This document shows, piece by piece, positions 8,156-17,042 of a stretch of DNA of 64,000 nt. The DNA comes from Kitasatospora xanthocidica (GTDB lineage Bacteria; Actinomycetota; Actinomycetes; Streptomycetales; Streptomycetaceae). Position numbers and translations under genes: made by a program. How positions within the stretch are numbered: the stretch's first letter is position 1; each line of letters starts with the position of its first letter. The stretch covers positions 361,790 through 425,789 of the forward strand of contig NZ_BNBY01000004.1 in assembly GCF_014656195.1 (NCBI RefSeq). Direction: 5' to 3'. The notes beneath the pieces are model-generated. The model ran no database searches, was not told the origin of the DNA, and saw only the letters and a list, made by a program, of their open reading frames with translations.

Positions 8156-8274
8156 TCGCCCGCTCGCCTCCGGGGCGCTCCGACCCGGCGCCGACGCTCG
8201 TCGCTCCGGCGCTCGTCCCTCGCTTGTCGCTCCTCAACTTTCGGCACCGGCGCGCCCCTTCGGCTCGGGGCGGC
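8156..8274 (-). repeat. Dispersed GC-rich repeat, copy A (intergenic)
   Basis: The minus strand of this interval matches plus-strand 21210-21325 over about 115 bp with small gaps. Shared blocks in order are GCCCCGAGCCGAAGGG, CGCGCCGGTGCCG, GAGCGACAAGCGA, GTCGGCGCCGGGTC, GAGCGCCC and GGAGGCGAGCGGGCGA. It fills most of the 415-bp gap 7922-8336 between trpD and the aminotransferase. The rest of that gap holds the aminotransferase leader and the trpD terminator, and no gene is seen. Confidence 0.8.
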
Positions 8275-8292
8275 CCCTTCGGCTCAGAGCAC

Positions 8293-8325
8293 GGAAGCCC
8301 GCACCGGCGTACCGGTACGGGCTCC
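8293..8325 (-). terminator. Terminator hairpin after trpD
   Basis: GGAAGCCCGCACCGG (8293-8307) pairs, with G-U pairs, with CCGGTACGGGCTCC (8312-8325) across a CGTA loop. It begins 11 nt past the trpD stop. Confidence 0.65.
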
Positions 8326-8336
8326 CGACTGCCGTC

Positions 8337-9413
8337 TCAGCCGCGGGTGGTGGCGTCCGACCAGCGGCGCAGCAGCTCCTGCGCGGCGCCCGAGTCGATG
8401 GCCTCCGCGGCCCGCACCATGCCCGCCGCGAGCTGCTCCGCCAGCGGTGCCTCGCCCAGGTCGAGCGCGACCAGCGCCGCCGCCGTGTTCAGCAGGACGG
8501 CGTCCCGCACCGGCCCGCGCTCCCCCGCCAGCAGACGGCGCGCGACCTCGGCGTTGTACGCCGGGTCCCCGCCGCGCAGCGCCTCGATGCCGACCAGCTC
8601 GATGCCGACGTCCCGCGGGTCGAAGGAGGTCTCGGTGACCACCCCGTCGCGCACCACCCACACCCGCGAGGTGGTGGCGGTGGTCAGCTCGTCCAGTCCG
8701 TCGTCGCCGCGGAAGACCAGCGCGGTCGAGCCGCGCCGGGCGAGGACGCCGGCGATCAGCCCGGCGAGCCGGGTGTCGAAGCAGCCGACGGCGTGGGAGG
8801 TGACCTTGGCCGGGTTGGTCAGCGGGCCGAGGAGGTTGAACGCGGTCGGCACCCCGAGGTCACGCCGGGCGGTGGCCGCGTGCCGCATCGAGGGGTGGAA
8901 CTTCGCCGCGAAGCAGAAGGTGAGCCCGACCTCCTCGGCCACCTCGGCGACCCGCCGGGCGGACAGGTCCAGTGCGATGCCGAGCTTCTCCAGCACGTCG
9001 GAGGACCCGCTGGACGAGGAGGCGGCCCGGTTGCCGTGCTTGACCACCTTGGCGCCGGCCGCCGCGGCGACGATCGCCGACATCGTGGAGATGTTGACGG
9101 TCTTCGCCCGGTCCCCGCCGGTGCCGACGATGTCCACCGCCGGGCCGGGGATGTGCAGCGGCTCGGCGTGCGCGTACATCGCGTCCACCAGACCGGTGAC
9201 CTCGTCGACCGTCTCGCCCTTGGCCCGCAGCGCGATCATGAACCCGGCCACCTGCGCGGGGGACGCCTCGCCGCTCATGATCCGGTCCATCGCCCACGCG
9301 GTGGACGAGCGGTCGAGGTCCTCCCCCTTCAACAGCGCCGTCAGGAGGTCCGGCCAGGAGCGGACCACCTGCGCGGGGTCGCTACCGCCGTTCGCAGGGT
9401 TCACGTTCACCAT
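8337..9413 (-). CDS. trpD: Anthranilate phosphoribosyltransferase
   Basis: A 358-aa TrpD, the usual length. It transfers phosphoribosyl from PRPP to anthranilate, the second step of tryptophan synthesis, in the cytoplasm. The all-helical N-terminal part contains the [18 protein letters not shown] segment (46-63). PRPP/Mg binding is marked by DIVGTGGD (94-101), then NISTMSA and KHGNRA (125-130), followed by the glycine-rich [10 protein letters not shown]. The other trp genes are not nearby, as is usual in streptomycetes. It is transcribed alone, with its own terminator. Confidence 0.96.
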   Translation of the reverse strand: MVNVNPANGGSDPAQVVRSWPDLLTALLKGEDLDRSSTAWAMDRIMSGEASPAQVAGFMIALRAKGETVDEVTGLVDAMYAHAEPLHIPGPAVDIVGTGGDRAKTVNISTMSAIVAAAAGAKVVKHGNRAASSSSGSSDVLEKLGIALDLSARRVAEVAEEVGLTFCFAAKFHPSMRHAATARRDLGVPTAFNLLGPLTNPAKVTSHAVGCFDTRLAGLIAGVLARRGSTALVFRGDDGLDELTTATTSRVWVVRDGVVTETSFDPRDVGIELVGIEALRGGDPAYNAEVARRLLAGERGPVRDAVLLNTAAALVALDLGEAPLAEQLAAGMVRAAEAIDSGAAQELLRRWSDATTRG

Positions 9414-9532
9414 GGCTGACTCCAGCTGTTGTCGGTTCCCCCGCTCCCGGGGGACGTCCGTACGGATGGAGCCAGCCTATCGAGCGGCGGGTGCCTACGG
9501 CCCCGTCTTCTCTCCTACTGAAATAACGCAGG

Positions 9533-9958
9533 TCAACGAGTGGCCGGCGCCCGCTTCGCCAGCCGGGCCCGGAGCAGGGTGGCGACCGCCTCGGCCAGCG
9601 CCACCGGGTCCACCGGGTGGGAGATCGCGGCATCGGCCCTGCTCCAGGCGGCGAGCCAGGAGTCCTGCGGCCGGCCGATCAGCACCAGCACCGGCGGGCA
9701 GCCGTAGATCTCGTCCTTCAGCTGACGCCCGAGCCCCAGCCCGCCGGCCGGGACGGCCTCGCCGTCCAGCACGCAGAGGTCCACGCCGCCCTTCTCCAGC
9801 GCCTTGAGCACCGCGGGGGTGGTCGCGCACTCCAGGTAGGACAGCTCCGGAAGATCCTCGGCGGGCCGACGGCCGAGCGCCGTCAGCACCTGCTCGCGGG
9901 TGTTGCGGTCGTCGCTGTAGACGAGGACGGTGAGCGTCTCATCGGTCGTGTACGCCAT
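9533..9958 (-). CDS. Degenerate response-regulator receiver-domain protein
   Basis: A 141-aa single-domain protein with a receiver fold: the acidic pair D16-D17 (LVYSDDRNTRE) and a phosphoacceptor-position D65 (LCVLDGEA). The conserved Thr/Ser (position VLIGRP) and the Lys before the cis-Pro (here SHPVDP) are both replaced. It may therefore not signal by ordinary phosphorylation. There is no output domain. The start at ATG 9958 is preferred, with GGAG about 9 nt upstream; a longer frame adds 11 residues without a site. It stands between trpD and ctaE and is divergent from the respiratory genes. Confidence 0.7.
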   Translation of the reverse strand: MAYTTDETLTVLVYSDDRNTREQVLTALGRRPAEDLPELSYLECATTPAVLKALEKGGVDLCVLDGEAVPAGGLGLGRQLKDEIYGCPPVLVLIGRPQDSWLAAWSRADAAISHPVDPVALAEAVATLLRARLAKRAPATR

Positions 9959-10353
9959 GGACCCTGCTCCCTCAAGTGTGATCCGGACCACGTTCGCCTG
10001 ATCCGGATGCTACTCCCGATCACCCGCCGCCGAGTCCCCCTCGCGCACGTTCCCGCTCAAGCCGCCGCGCCCGGGGCTCACCCGGCTGGCGGAGGGGCCG
10101 TCACCCGGAACCGCCCGTTCCCCCGTACGGCCGACCCCGGCTCCCCGCCCTTACCTCCTGCGGCTACGCCGACCGTGCAACGACGCGCCGGGCAACGGGG
10201 TCGTGGACCCCTCAGAGGAACCGTCAGAAAAGGGACACGCCGCTGCTCAACCCCCGTCCGGGCACCCCGCCACCCCTCAAGCGGGCATACCGCACGCACC
10301 GGACACTCCGAGGGACACCCCCCGGCGTGAAGACGGAATAAGGGACCGACATA
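9959..10353. other. 395-bp divergent intergenic region (receiver-like gene / ctaE)
   Basis: No convincing gene. It must hold the promoters for the receiver-like gene (leftward) and ctaE (rightward). A repeated GATCCGGA (two copies about 19 nt apart, near 9976-10005) lies just upstream of the receiver-like gene and could be a regulator site. The ctaE side has no clear Shine-Dalgarno beyond AAGGGA. Confidence 0.5.
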
Positions 10354-10974
10354 ATGTCCGTCGTGGCGACAGCAACAGCAGTAGAAACCGGGCACGCGCA
10401 CGGATCGGTCAACCGGCCGAACATGGTCAGCGTCGGAACGATCGTCTGGCTCAGTTCCGAGTTGATGTTCTTCGCGGCCCTCTTCGCGATGTACTTCACG
10501 CTCCGCTCCGTCAAGGGAGCCGAGTTCTGGACCGAGAAGGCCCACGCGCTCAACGTGCCGTTCTCCTCGGTCAACACCACGATCCTGGTGCTCTCCTCGC
10601 TGACCTGCCAGCTCGGTGTGTTCGCTGCCGAGCGCGGTGACGTGAAGAAGCTCCGGGCGTGGTTCATCCTCACGTTCGCAATGGGCGCGATCTTCATCGG
10701 CGGCCAGGTGTACGAGTACACCGCGCTGGTCAAGGAGGACGGCCTGTCCCTGTCCTCCGACCCGTACGGCACGGTGTTCTACCTGACCACCGGCTTCCAC
10801 GGCCTGCACGTGACGGGTGGTCTGATCGCCTTCCTGCTGGTCCTGGGACGGACGTACGCAGCCAAGCGCTTCACGCACGAGCAGGCCACCGCCGCGATCG
10901 TCGTGTCGTACTACTGGCACTTCGTCGACGTCGTGTGGATCGGCCTGTTCGCGACCATCTACCTGATCAAGTAA
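10354..10974 (+). CDS. ctaE: Cytochrome c oxidase subunit III (aa3)
   Basis: A 206-aa polytopic protein with five membrane helices, the short actinobacterial form of COX3. Visible family features are [18 protein letters not shown] (helix 1), FHGLHVTGG (the conserved HGxH motif) and [14 protein letters not shown] at the C terminus. It is a non-catalytic core subunit of the proton-pumping aa3 oxidase. It is followed by qcrCAB, giving the standard actinobacterial ctaE-qcrCAB order. Confidence 0.95.
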   Translation: MSVVATATAVETGHAHGSVNRPNMVSVGTIVWLSSELMFFAALFAMYFTLRSVKGAEFWTEKAHALNVPFSSVNTTILVLSSLTCQLGVFAAERGDVKKLRAWFILTFAMGAIFIGGQVYEYTALVKEDGLSLSSDPYGTVFYLTTGFHGLHVTGGLIAFLLVLGRTYAAKRFTHEQATAAIVVSYYWHFVDVVWIGLFATIYLIK

Positions 10975-11161
10975 CCAGCTGATCAGGTCGCTGGCCACCG
11001 GCTGCGGCCCCCGCCCTCACCGGCGACGGGCCGCTTCTGCCGGTGCCGACGCTCCCACCGACCGACCGCGCGCGCAGCCCTAGACAGGCAGCCTCGTGCC
11101 GGCCAGACCGGCCGCCGGGTGCACCCACCAGTCGACCAGATCCTGACACCGGGGTTATTCC

Positions 11162-11971
11162 GTGAAAAAGCTCTCCGCACGACGGCGCCACCCATTGGCG
11201 GCGCTGGTCGTCCTACTTCTCGCCCTGGCGGCAACCGGGGGGCTGTACGCCGCGTTCGCGCCCGCCGACAAGGCGCAGGCCGACGTCGCCGCGCAGTCGC
11301 TCGCGATCGATGAGGGCAAGAAGCTCTTCGCCGTCGGTTGCTCCTCCTGCCACGGCCTGAACGGCCAGGGCAGCAGTGACGGTCCGAGCCTGGTCGGCGT
11401 CGGCTCCGCCTCCGTCGACTTCCAGGTCGGCACCGGCCGCATGCCGGCCCAGCAGCCCGGCGCCCAGGTGCCGCGCAAGAAGAACATCTACACGCAGGCG
11501 GAGATCGACCAGCTCGCCGCCTTCGTCGCCTCTCTCGGCCCCGGCCCGGTGACCCCGAAGGAGGAGCAGTACACCTCGACCAACCCCGAGGACATCTCCA
11601 AGGGTGGCGAGCTGTTCCGCACCAACTGCGCCCAGTGCCACAACTTCGCCGGCCAGGGCGGTGCCCTGACCAAGGGCAAGTACGCCCCGTCGCTGGAGGG
11701 CGTGGACGCCAAGCACATCTACGAGGCCATGCAGACCGGCCCGCAGAACATGCCGTCGTTCCCGGACACCACCATGCCCGAGGAGCAGAAGAAGCAGATC
11801 GTGGCCTTCGTCCGCCACACCACCTCCGATGAGCCCAACCCCGGTGGTCTCACGCTCGGCAGCCTCGGTCCGGTGACCGAGGGCCTGTTCGGCTGGATCT
11901 TCGGGCTCGGCACGCTCATCGCGGTCGCGATCTGGGTCGCCGCCCACACCACCAAGGCCAAGAAGTCATGA
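11162..11971 (+). CDS. qcrC: Cytochrome bc complex diheme cytochrome c subunit
   Basis: A 269-aa c-type cytochrome with a basic N terminus and a membrane anchor (about 11-32). It has two heme-binding sites, CSSCH at 60-64 and CAQCH at 156-160, and a C-terminal membrane helix (about 238-260). Two heme c domains in QcrC are the actinobacterial hallmark: they replace the soluble cytochrome c and pass electrons directly from QcrB/Rieske to the CuA site of CtaC in the bcc-aa3 supercomplex. Axial Met candidates lie in TGRMPAQQ and QNMPSFP. GTG start at 11162. The stop overlaps the qcrA start by 4 nt (ATGA). Confidence 0.96.
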   Translation: MKKLSARRRHPLAALVVLLLALAATGGLYAAFAPADKAQADVAAQSLAIDEGKKLFAVGCSSCHGLNGQGSSDGPSLVGVGSASVDFQVGTGRMPAQQPGAQVPRKKNIYTQAEIDQLAAFVASLGPGPVTPKEEQYTSTNPEDISKGGELFRTNCAQCHNFAGQGGALTKGKYAPSLEGVDAKHIYEAMQTGPQNMPSFPDTTMPEEQKKQIVAFVRHTTSDEPNPGGLTLGSLGPVTEGLFGWIFGLGTLIAVAIWVAAHTTKAKKS

Positions 11972-13032
11972 GCCACGACATGTCAGAAGAGAAGCTCCCG
12001 GAGTCGCACGGCTCCGCCGGCGAGGTGGCCGAGCACGGCAACCCGTTCGCCGACCCGGGCCTGCCGGCCCACGAGCCCCGTCGCACCGACATCGACGAGA
12101 AGGCCGCCTCGCGCGCCGAGCGCCAGGTCTCGCTGATGTTCGTGATCTCGATGCTCGCCACCGTGGGCTTCATCGCCTCGTACGTGGCCATCGACCCGGA
12201 CAAGATCGTCTACATCTTCCCGCTGGGCAAGGTCAGCGCGCTGAACTTCGCGCTGGGCCTGACCCTGGGCGTCGCCCTCTTCATGATCGGCGCGGGCGCG
12301 GTCCACTGGGCCCGCACCCTGATGTCGGACGTCGAGCTGCCGGCCGAGCGTCACCCGATCGAGGCCTCCGACGAGGTCCGCGCGGACGTCATCGAGCAGT
12401 TCAAGACCGGTGCCGCGGAGTCCGGCTTCGGTCGCCGCAAGATGATCCGCAACACCCTCATCGGTTCGATGGCCCTGGTCCCGCTGTCCGGCGTGGTCCT
12501 GCTCCGCGACCTCGGCCCGCTCCCGGAGAAGAAGCTCCAGGAGACCGGCTGGAAGGAGGCGACGGAGACCAAGCCGCTGCAGCTCGTCAACATGAACACC
12601 ATGCAGCCGATGAAGCCCGAGGACGTCATCATCGGGTCGCTGACCTTCGCCATGCCGGAGGGCCTGTCGACCCACGACGAGGACTTCCAGCAGCGCATCG
12701 CCAAGGACGCCCTGATGCTGGTCCGCATCGCGCCGGACGACATCAAGGACGACAAGTCCAAGGAGCTGGGCTTCGAGGGCATCCTCGCCTACTCCAAGAT
12801 CTGCACCCACGTCGGCTGCCCGATCAGCCTGTACGAGCAGCAGACCCACCACGCGCTCTGCCCCTGCCACCAGTCGACCTTCGACCTGGCGGATGGCGCG
12901 CGCGTCATCTTCGGCCCGGCCGGCCACCCGCTGCCGCAGCTGAAGATCACCACTGACGAAAAGGGCAACCTGGTCGCCACCGGCGACTTCGCCGAGCCCG
13001 TCGGCCCGAGCTTCTGGGAGCGTGCTCGATGA
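11968..13032 (+). CDS. qcrA: Rieske iron-sulfur subunit of the bcc complex
   Basis: A 354-aa actinobacterial Rieske protein with three N-terminal membrane helices (about 50-70, 90-110 and 160-180) and a C-terminal [2Fe-2S] domain. Cluster ligands are C279 and H281 (CTHVGC) and C298 and H301 (CPCH); C284 and C300 can form the usual disulfide. A GPAGHPLP loop follows. It takes electrons from menaquinol and passes them to QcrC. It is coupled at both ends by 4-nt ATGA overlaps with qcrC and qcrB. Confidence 0.97.
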   Translation: MSHDMSEEKLPESHGSAGEVAEHGNPFADPGLPAHEPRRTDIDEKAASRAERQVSLMFVISMLATVGFIASYVAIDPDKIVYIFPLGKVSALNFALGLTLGVALFMIGAGAVHWARTLMSDVELPAERHPIEASDEVRADVIEQFKTGAAESGFGRRKMIRNTLIGSMALVPLSGVVLLRDLGPLPEKKLQETGWKEATETKPLQLVNMNTMQPMKPEDVIIGSLTFAMPEGLSTHDEDFQQRIAKDALMLVRIAPDDIKDDKSKELGFEGILAYSKICTHVGCPISLYEQQTHHALCPCHQSTFDLADGARVIFGPAGHPLPQLKITTDEKGNLVATGDFAEPVGPSFWERAR

Positions 13033-14687
13033 GTAGCGCGAGCAGCACCACGACCGGTGCCGCCAAGCCCTCCAGCACGCGCGACAAGCCCGCCAACAAG
13101 TGGGAAGCCGCCGCTGACTGGACGGACGGCCGGCTGGGGATCTACTCCCTGGCCAAGGCCAACCTCCGCAAGATCTTCCCGGACCACTGGTCCTTCATGC
13201 TGGGCGAGATCTGCCTCTACTCGTTCGTGATCATCATCCTGACCGGCGTCTACCTGACGCTGTTCTTCAAGCCCTCCATGGGCGAGGTGATCTACAACGG
13301 GTCGTACGTCCCGCTCAAGGGCATCGGCATGTCCGAGGCCTACGCGTCGACGCTCGACATCAGCTTCGAGGTCCGCGGCGGCCTGCTGATCCGTCAGATC
13401 CACCACTGGGCCGCGCTGGTCTTCGTGGCCGCGATGCTCGTGCACATGATGCGCGTGTTCTTCACCGGCGCGTTCCGCAAGCCCCGCGAGATCAACTGGG
13501 TCTTCGGCTTCCTGCTGCTGGTCCTGGGCATGTTCGACGGCTTCTTCGGCTACTCGCTGCCGGACGACCTGCTGTCGGGTACCGGTATCCGCTTCATGGA
13601 AGGCGCGATCCTCGCCGTCCCGCTGGTCGGCACCTACCTGCAGATGTTCCTGTACGGCGGCGAGTTCCCCGGCCACGACATCATCCCGCGGTTCTTCACC
13701 ATCCACGTGCTGCTGATCCCGGGCATCATGCTCGGCCTGCTGGTGGCGCACCTGATCCTGGTCTTCTACCACAAGCACACCCAGTGGGCGGGCCCGGGCA
13801 AGACCGAGAAGAACGTCGTCGGCATGCCGCTGATGCCGGTCTACATGGCCAAGGCCGGTGGCTTCTTCTTCCTGGTCTTCGGTCTGATCTCCGCCATCTC
13901 GGCGATCGCCTCGATCAACCCGATCTGGGCGTACGGCCCGTACCGTCCGGACCAGGTGTCCACGGACGCCCAGCCCGACTGGTACATGGGCTTCTCCGAG
14001 GGCCTGATCCGTGTCATGCCGGGCTGGGAGATCAGCCTGTGGGGCCACACCCTGAACCTGGGTGTCTTCGTCCCGCTGATGATCTTCCCGCTGGTCCTGG
14101 TCGCGATCGCGGTCTACCCCTTCATCGAGGGCTGGATCACCGGCGACAAGCGCGAGCACCACATCCTGGACCGCCCGCGCAACGCCCCGGTCCGCACCGC
14201 CCTGGGTGCCGCCTGGATCAGCCTCTACCTGGTCCTGCTGGTCGGTGGTGGCAACGACCTGTTCGCCACCCACCTGCACCTGTCGATCAACTCGATCACC
14301 TACTTCGTCCGCGTCGGCTTCTTCGCGGTGCCGGTCATCGTCTTCATCATCACCAAGCGCTGGTGCCTCGGCCTCCAGCGCCGTGACAAGGAGAAGGTGC
14401 TGCACGGCCGCGAGACGGGCGTCATCAAGCGCCTGCCGCACGGCGAGTTCGTCGAGGTCCACGCGCAGCTGCCGCAGAAGGACCTGTTCAAGCTCACCGC
14501 GCACGAGCAGACCCAGCCGGTCGAGCTGCCGGCCCAGACGGACGAGAACGGCGTGGCCCGCAAGGCCGGCGCCCTCACCCGCACCCGGGCCAAGCTGTCC
14601 CGCGGCTTCTACGGCGAGGGCAGCCAGATCCCCAAGCCCACCGCCGAGGAGCACCACGAGATCACCAGCGGCCACGGCCACCACTGA
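13029..14687 (+). CDS. qcrB: Cytochrome b subunit of the bcc complex
   Basis: A 552-aa membrane protein that carries both b hemes and the menaquinol sites. Heme-ligand His candidates are H125 and H139 (IRQIHHWAAL, MLVHMM) and H226 and H241 (FTIHVL, VAHLIL). The quinol-oxidation-site motif is PDWYMGF, the actinobacterial form of PEWY. The C-terminal extension of about 140 cytoplasmic residues is typical of the phylum. The ATG at 13029 overlaps the qcrA stop. A strong terminator follows, so ctaE-qcrCAB probably ends here. Confidence 0.97.
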   Translation: MSSASSTTTGAAKPSSTRDKPANKWEAAADWTDGRLGIYSLAKANLRKIFPDHWSFMLGEICLYSFVIIILTGVYLTLFFKPSMGEVIYNGSYVPLKGIGMSEAYASTLDISFEVRGGLLIRQIHHWAALVFVAAMLVHMMRVFFTGAFRKPREINWVFGFLLLVLGMFDGFFGYSLPDDLLSGTGIRFMEGAILAVPLVGTYLQMFLYGGEFPGHDIIPRFFTIHVLLIPGIMLGLLVAHLILVFYHKHTQWAGPGKTEKNVVGMPLMPVYMAKAGGFFFLVFGLISAISAIASINPIWAYGPYRPDQVSTDAQPDWYMGFSEGLIRVMPGWEISLWGHTLNLGVFVPLMIFPLVLVAIAVYPFIEGWITGDKREHHILDRPRNAPVRTALGAAWISLYLVLLVGGGNDLFATHLHLSINSITYFVRVGFFAVPVIVFIITKRWCLGLQRRDKEKVLHGRETGVIKRLPHGEFVEVHAQLPQKDLFKLTAHEQTQPVELPAQTDENGVARKAGALTRTRAKLSRGFYGEGSQIPKPTAEEHHEITSGHGHH

Positions 14688-14705
14688 TCCCGTACCCGCG
14701 TCACC

Positions 14706-14748
14706 CCGAGGGCCGCTGACCAGAGTTCATCTGGTCGGCGGCCCTCGG
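14706..14748 (+). terminator. Terminator of the ctaE-qcrCAB block
   Basis: A stem of about 19 bp: CCGAGGGCCGC and GACCAGA on the left pair with TCTGGTC and GGCGGCCCTCGG on the right, around a short loop. TTTCCC follows. It begins 18 nt after the qcrB stop. Confidence 0.85.
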
Positions 14749-14796
14749 CCTTTCCCGCATCCGCCAGCCCGTACCCGCCGCGCCCCTGGAGCCCCC

Positions 14797-15168
14797 GTGC
14801 AGCTCTCCGTCGACCCCGCGTCCGCCACTCCCCCGTACGAGCAGATCCGCGCCCAGATCGCCGAGCGGGCCCGCACCGGGGAGCTGCCGACCGGGCTGAA
14901 GCTGCCCACCGTCCGGGCGCTGGCCGAGGAGCTGGGGCTGGCCGCCGGCACCGTCGCCCGGGCGTACCGGGAGCTGGAGGCCGACGGCGTGGTGGAGACC
15001 CACGGCCGGCGCGGCACCCTGATCGCCGCCGCCGGGGACACCGCGCACCGGCTGGCCGCCGCGGCCGCCGCCGAGTACGCCGAGCGCGCCGAGCGCCTCG
15101 GGCTCTCCCACGCGGACGCCCTGGCAGCGGTCGTCACCGCCCTGGGGCTGGCCTACCCCGAAGGCTGA
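14797..15168 (+). CDS. GntR-family (YtrA-like) short transcriptional regulator
   Basis: A 123-aa protein with a winged helix-turn-helix at residues 10-75 (PPYEQIRAQIAERARTGEL, LPTVRALAEELGLAAGTVA, RAYRELEADGVVETHGRRG) and only a short helical tail. There is no full effector domain, as in the YtrA-type subgroup. The GTG start at 14797 has CTGGAG 5 nt upstream. The frame is open far upstream through qcrB, but those residues are not family-like. Its targets are unknown. It lies just after the qcrB terminator. Confidence 0.85.
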   Translation: MQLSVDPASATPPYEQIRAQIAERARTGELPTGLKLPTVRALAEELGLAAGTVARAYRELEADGVVETHGRRGTLIAAAGDTAHRLAAAAAAEYAERAERLGLSHADALAAVVTALGLAYPEG

Positions 15169-15200
15169 CGACGAGGGGCCTGAGGGGGGTCTGCGGGGGC

Positions 15201-16457
15201 TCAGACCTCCGGGCGGATCATCCCGGCGGCCGGGGCCTGGGCGGCCGGTGCGGTGGTGCTGAGGGGCTGTCCGGCGGCGCTGTGCTTGACCCAGTCCGTC
15301 CAGGTGACGTTCCAGTCCCCGAAGCCGTTGCCGAACGGCTCCATCGTGGCGCCGTGGCTGTTCACCACCGTCACCAGGTCCCCCACCCGGGTGTTGTCGT
15401 AGAACCACTTGGCGTTCTCGGTGCTCATGCCGGTACAGCCGTGGCTGACGTTCTCGTAGCCCTGCGAGCCGACCGACCAGGGCGCCGCGTGGACGTACTC
15501 CCCGCTCCAGGTCACCCGGGTGGCCCACAGCACGTCGAGGTCATAGGCCTCCGTGCTGCCGGCGGCTATGCCGATGGTCTCGCCGTTCATCCGGACGGAC
15601 TTCTCCTGGCCGAGCACCACCTTGACGCCGTTGCGGGTGTCGAAGCCGGGCTTGCCGGTGGTGACCGGGATCGTCCGGACGACCTCGCCGTCGCGCTTGA
15701 GGGTGAGTTCGTGGGTGGCCGCGTCGACCACCGACTCGACCCGCTCGCCTATCCGGATCCGCAGCGAGCTGCGGTCGCCGCCGTAGAGGCCGTCGGCGAT
15801 CCGGCTGCCGGTGCCGTCGAAGGCCAGCGCGACGGTCGTCCCGGCCGGCCAGTACTCCTCCGGGCGGAAGTGCAGGTTCTTGTCGTCCACCCAGTACCAG
15901 GCGCCGGTGACGGCGGGCTGGGAGGTCACGGTCAGGGCCTGCTCGACCTCCTGACGGGCCTGCGGGTCCTTCACCGCCTCGGAGAGCTGCACGGTGAGCG
16001 GCTGGCCCACCCCGTAGACCCCGCTGCCGGAGGAGTCCGGGCCGAGCTTGGCGGTGAGCAGGCGCTGGGCGGCGAGGGTGGAGAAGTTCTGGGTGGTGTC
16101 GCCCCGGCCGCCCTTGCCGTCGTCGGCGGAGACCCGGACGGAGTACGCGGTGCCGGCCTTCAGCCGGCCGGTGGTCTGCCAGCTGCGCTGGTCGTCGGCG
16201 AGCCGGCCCGCGACCACCCGGCCGTCCGGGCCCACCACGGTGACGTCGGTGAGCCGGCTGCCCTCGACGGCCGTCACGGTGACCGGCTGGGAGGGATCGG
16301 TCCTGCCGTCCGCCGAGAGGTGGACCAGCGGGGCCGCGTCGATCCGGTGCGGCCCGGCCGACTCCTCCCCGCCGGACGAGCAGGCGGCCAGCGGGGCCAG
16401 CACTGCGAGGGCCAGCGAGATGCCGCCGATACCCGCGATTCCGCGCCTGTCGGCCAT
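15201..16457 (-). CDS. L,D-transpeptidase lipoprotein with Ig-like domains
   Basis: A 418-aa exported enzyme. The signal peptide ends in a lipobox (LAPLAACSS, lipidated Cys about 26). Two beta-rich Ig-like domains (about 45-240) precede the YkuD catalytic domain, in the Ldt(Mt2)-like layout. The active-site motif is complete: HAAPWS and then SHGCTGMS, with the catalytic Cys in HGC. It would form 3-3 peptidoglycan cross-links. The ATG at 16457 is chosen because GGAGG sits 6 nt upstream. It sits between the two halves of the respiratory locus, converging on the GntR gene. Confidence 0.93.
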   Translation of the reverse strand: MADRRGIAGIGGISLALAVLAPLAACSSGGEESAGPHRIDAAPLVHLSADGRTDPSQPVTVTAVEGSRLTDVTVVGPDGRVVAGRLADDQRSWQTTGRLKAGTAYSVRVSADDGKGGRGDTTQNFSTLAAQRLLTAKLGPDSSGSGVYGVGQPLTVQLSEAVKDPQARQEVEQALTVTSQPAVTGAWYWVDDKNLHFRPEEYWPAGTTVALAFDGTGSRIADGLYGGDRSSLRIRIGERVESVVDAATHELTLKRDGEVVRTIPVTTGKPGFDTRNGVKVVLGQEKSVRMNGETIGIAAGSTEAYDLDVLWATRVTWSGEYVHAAPWSVGSQGYENVSHGCTGMSTENAKWFYDNTRVGDLVTVVNSHGATMEPFGNGFGDWNVTWTDWVKHSAAGQPLSTTAPAAQAPAAGMIRPEV

Positions 16458-16571
16458 GACCGCCTCCGGGGTTCGCACGATTGATCAGATCGTAGGAACG
16501 CCTGGTGCCGAAGCGACATCCGAGCGACCCCCCGTTCACCCGGCCGAGTGAGGCGTCACCCCGCGGACGCG

Positions 16572-16609
16572 CCAGGGCCGGTCCCCCCGTGCGGGAGGAC
16601 CGGCCCTGG
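16572..16609 (-). terminator. Terminator of the ctaCDF operon
   Basis: CCAGGGCCGGTCC and GGACCGGCCCTGG form a perfect 13-bp stem around a 12-nt loop, 16 nt past the ctaF stop. Confidence 0.8.
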
Positions 16610-16625
16610 TGTCGGTTGCGGAACC

Positions 16626-17042
16626 CTACTGGTTCTGGTTCTCGCCCCGGTAGAACTCGAAGACCCATCCGAAGATGCCGATCATGATGATCGGGGCGGC
16701 CCAGAACATCAGCCACCAGCCGAAGATCACGCCCAGGAAGGCGAGCGCGCCACCGAGCGCCAGCGAGAGCGGCTGCCAGCTGTGCGGGGCGAAGAAGCCC
16801 AGCTCGCCGGAGTCGTCCGCGACCTCGGCCTCGGGGTTGTCACCCGCGCCGCTGTCCACCCGGCGGGCGGTGAAGGCGAGGTAGTACCCGATGAAGGCGC
16901 ACAGGGCGAAGGCGAGGAACAGCGCCGTGGTACCGGCGGCCTCCAGGCCCGGGCCCGAGTTGTTGGTCCACAGGCCGTACGTGATGGCCATCGCCAGCAC
17001 GAAGACCGACAGGCCCAGGAAGATCTTTCCCTGTTCCTTCAT
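16626..17042 (-). CDS. ctaF: Cytochrome c oxidase subunit IV (actinobacterial type)
   Basis: A 138-aa protein with four predicted membrane helices (FLGLSVFVLAMAITYGLW, LFLAFALCAFIGYYLAF, ALGGALAFLGVIFGWWL, AAPIIMIGIFGWVFEF). This is the CtaF subunit found in actinobacterial aa3 oxidases. Its start (ATG 17042) overlaps the ctaD stop by one base (TGATG), so the two genes are translationally coupled. It is the last gene of ctaC-ctaD-ctaF. Confidence 0.94.
   Translation of the reverse strand: MKEQGKIFLGLSVFVLAMAITYGLWTNNSGPGLEAAGTTALFLAFALCAFIGYYLAFTARRVDSGAGDNPEAEVADDSGELGFFAPHSWQPLSLALGGALAFLGVIFGWWLMFWAAPIIMIGIFGWVFEFYRGENQNQ

Noticed and set aside
16458..16625. Extra small gene between the L,D-transpeptidase and ctaF
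   Set aside because: The gap holds only the promoter side of the transpeptidase and the ctaF terminator; open frames there lack start sites.
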